This document shows, piece by piece, positions 4,599 to 6,386 of a stretch of DNA of 6,386 nt (its first letter is position 1; every line of letters begins with the position of its first letter). The DNA is from Bryobacterales bacterium. Its GTDB lineage: Bacteria; Acidobacteriota; Terriglobia; Bryobacterales; Bryobacteraceae. The DNA lies in the NCBI GenBank assembly GCA_025353235.1, contig JANXQZ010000912.1, positions 1-6,386 on the forward strand. The letters run 5' to 3'. The translations under genes were made by a program, and so were the position numbers. The notes under the pieces are model-generated. The model searched no databases. It worked only from the letters and a program-made list of their open reading frames with translations, and was not told where the DNA came from.

Positions 4599-6386
4599 GT
4601 GGGCCTGCCTGAATGCTCAAAACAAGCTGTGCGGTTCGGGGGCTTCGAAGTCGATTTCGCAAGCGCCGAAATTCGCAAGCATGGTGTCAGGCTGAGACTT
4701 CAGGAGCAGCCGTTTCAGGTACTGGCTGCGCTACTCGAGCGTCCGGGAGAAGTGGTAACCCGTGAAGACCTGATTCGCCGCCTGTGGGCGGACGGCACGG
4801 TTGTTGACTTCGACCGTGGGTTGAACGCGGCCATTACCCGGTTGCGGCAAACGCTCTCTGACTCGGCCGGCGTTCCCAGGTACGTTGAGACGGTCGCCCG
4901 CCGCGGGTATCGCTTTGTTGGCTCTATCGAAGGTGCACGCGATGAGGTCGTCCCCGCGCCTTTGCCAGTACTCGCACGCCGCACGAGGAGCTGGTCAGCG
5001 GCAATTCCAATCTTCGCCATCGCGCTCGGGGTAATCCTATTCTGGGGCTGGCGGTGGGCGACCCGGGCGCACGACACCCGTTCCGAAACGCCGTTGAAAG
5101 TTGTGCCGCTCACCACGGGTGCCGGAGTGGAACGCAACCCGAGTTTTTCTCCCGATGGGAGCCAGATCGCATACGAATGGGCCAAGGAGGACGGGCAGCG
5201 CCATATCTATACCAAGGTGGTGGGATCGGGCGACCCCGTTCCATTGACTTCGGGTGCCGCTGCCGAGTACGGTCCCGCCTGGTCGCCTGACGGACGGCTG
5301 ATCGCGTTCCTCAGGCAACTGGATCCATCCACGCTGGGAGTGTTCGTCATACCGCCGCTGGGCGGCGTCGAACGAAAGGTCGTAGATGTCCCGCCTCCTC
5401 CAGCGTCTTCGATACTCAGGCAGTTCCATCGGCGGCTGGATTGGACTCACGACAGCCGGCATTTGATCGTGAGCGCTCCCAAGCACACCGGCGGCTCCGA
5501 AGGCTTGTTGCTGGTATCGGTCGACAACGGTGAAAGGACGTGGTTAACCGAGCCGTCCGGTAACTCGAAGATCGGGGATCGTGATCCGGCCGTGTCACCG
5601 GATGGCCGTATGGTTGCGTTCGCTCGCGGAGAGCTGGGATCCAATGAAAGGATCCACCTCCTGCCACTCTCCCGTGACTTGCGGCCTATCGGCCCCGCCC
5701 GGCCACTGGCGGCCGGGCGCTCGCGTAACCCGGCTTGGACAGCCGATGGCAAGCGAATCGTTTATACCGACATCAGCCCAGGAATGACGTTCGGCTCAGG
5801 CGCGTGGACAATCGGTATAGGCACCGGGGACGTGCCTCGCCCTTTGCCGGCATTGGGCAGGAATGCGGCGCTTCCAGCGGTCGCCCGGACAGGCGGCCTG
5901 GCGTACTCTCGACAGATTCTTCAGAGTAATCTCTGGCGGCAGGAGATCTCTGCGCGCGCGGGTGCAATCCTTCCACCGGTGAGGCTGACCGCATCCTCGG
6001 CGGTCGATTCCAGTGCGGAGTACTCGCGGGACGGGGGCCGAATCGCATTTTCGTCCACCCGATCCGGGAGCAGGGAAATATGGACTTGCGCGAGTGACGG
6101 CGCCCAATGCGTTCAGGTCACCACGTTCAATGGATCCTACATCACCGGCTCACCGCACTGGTCTCCCGATGGAAGGCAGATCGTTTTCGACTCCGGGGCA
6201 GCAGGGCAAGTTGACGTCTATGTAGTGGACGCCAACGGAGGCTCGCCGCGCCGTCTGACGGACGCAAACCATGGAATAATTCCAAGCTGGTCGCAGGACG
6301 GCAGATCGATCTACTTTTCATCTGTGGCGACTGGCAGGAACGAAATCTGGAAGATCCCGAGCGCGGGTGGCAACGCCGTTCAGGTG
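4599..6386 (+). CDS. Membrane-anchored winged-helix regulator with TolB-like WD40 propeller, C-terminus cut by window edge
   Basis: The frame is open from GTG at 4599 to the right edge (596 codons, no stop). Residues 11-108 form an OmpR/PhoB-type winged helix (Trans_reg_C), as in ToxR and CadC: VRFGGFEVDF opening sheet, LRLQEQPFQVLAALLERPGE, the LW step, recognition helix around 70-86 (VDFDRGLNAAITRLRQTL) and wing YVETVARRGYRFV. A membrane span covers about 134-153, preceded by RRTRS, which predicts an inside N-terminus. The outer part is a TolB/PD40 propeller with [FW]SPDG-type motifs near residues 183, 228, 282 (degenerate), 332, 380, 475, 521 and 564; the 95-residue gap between 380 and 475 probably hides a degenerate blade. 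There is no receiver domain or phosphoacceptor Asp, so this is a one-component sensor. Such proteins are very abundant in Acidobacteriota. Divergence from the secreted-protein operon makes that operon a possible target. The ligand is unknown. The end of the propeller is probably lost beyond the edge. Confidence 0.9.
   Translation, partial: MGLPECSKQAVRFGGFEVDFASAEIRKHGVRLRLQEQPFQVLAALLERPGEVVTREDLIRRLWADGTVVDFDRGLNAAITRLRQTLSDSAGVPRYVETVARRGYRFVGSIEGARDEVVPAPLPVLARRTRSWSAAIPIFAIALGVILFWGWRWATRAHDTRSETPLKVVPLTTGAGVERNPSFSPDGSQIAYEWAKEDGQRHIYTKVVGSGDPVPLTSGAAAEYGPAWSPDGRLIAFLRQLDPSTLGVFVIPPLGGVERKVVDVPPPPASSILRQFHRRLDWTHDSRHLIVSAPKHTGGSEGLLLVSVDNGERTWLTEPSGNSKIGDRDPAVSPDGRMVAFARGELGSNERIHLLPLSRDLRPIGPARPLAAGRSRNPAWTADGKRIVYTDISPGMTFGSGAWTIGIGTGDVPRPLPALGRNAALPAVARTGGLAYSRQILQSNLWRQEISARAGAILPPVRLTASSAVDSSAEYSRDGGRIAFSSTRSGSREIWTCASDGAQCVQVTTFNGSYITGSPHWSPDGRQIVFDSGAAGQVDVYVVDANGGSPRRLTDANHGIIPSWSQDGRSIYFSSVATGRNEIWKIPSAGGNAVQV

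Noticed and set aside
4715..5185. 156-codon minus-strand open frame
   Set aside because: It is antisense to the winged helix and first propeller blades of the regulator; the translation is Ser/Arg/Thr-rich with no motif.

Overview
The window is GC-rich bacterial DNA. It carries two divergent transcription units around a roughly 450-base central region (4153-4598). No RNA gene, insertion sequence, CRISPR array or phage gene is visible. The right-hand gene has a ToxR/CadC-like winged helix, one membrane span and a TolB-like WD40 propeller. That architecture, plus secreted proteins with an arylsulfotransferase fold and a choice-of-anchor Q beta-helix, suggests an acidobacterium of the Solibacter/Bryobacter type. 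This assignment is an inference from gene families, with no marker gene to confirm it.

The minus-strand unit reads from about 4152 down to the left edge and has three genes spaced 22 and 26 bases apart, each with its own Shine-Dalgarno sequence. All three encode proteins with N-terminal signal peptides. In order they are a 290-residue protein built from two copies of an apparently unnamed two-cysteine domain (3280-4152), a 526-residue right-handed beta-helix protein with a choice-of-anchor Q region and a long helical tail (1677-3257), and an arylsulfotransferase (ASST) family protein (1-1650). The ASST gene is open at the left edge but has probably lost only its last few codons. Its active-site pattern (three His, one Arg) matches the E. 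coli AssT pattern, so it may be an active exported sulfotransferase.

The central region holds what looks like the broken 5' end of a second ASST-type gene (about 4208-4365): a signal-peptide-like segment, a 15-base tandem repeat, then a frame-shifted stretch resembling the mature ASST N-terminus that ends in a stop. An imperfect inverted repeat lies further right at 4437-4458. No convincing sigma-70 promoter could be assigned to either unit.

The plus-strand unit is one gene from a GTG start at 4599 to the right edge (596 codons, no stop). It encodes a membrane-bound one-component regulator with a cytoplasmic OmpR/PhoB-type DNA-binding domain and an outside beta-propeller with eight recognisable PD40-type motifs. 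The divergent layout makes it a candidate regulator of the secreted-protein operon. The working picture, which is inference, is a cell-envelope sensor next to an exported module of one likely enzyme and two probable surface or binding proteins.
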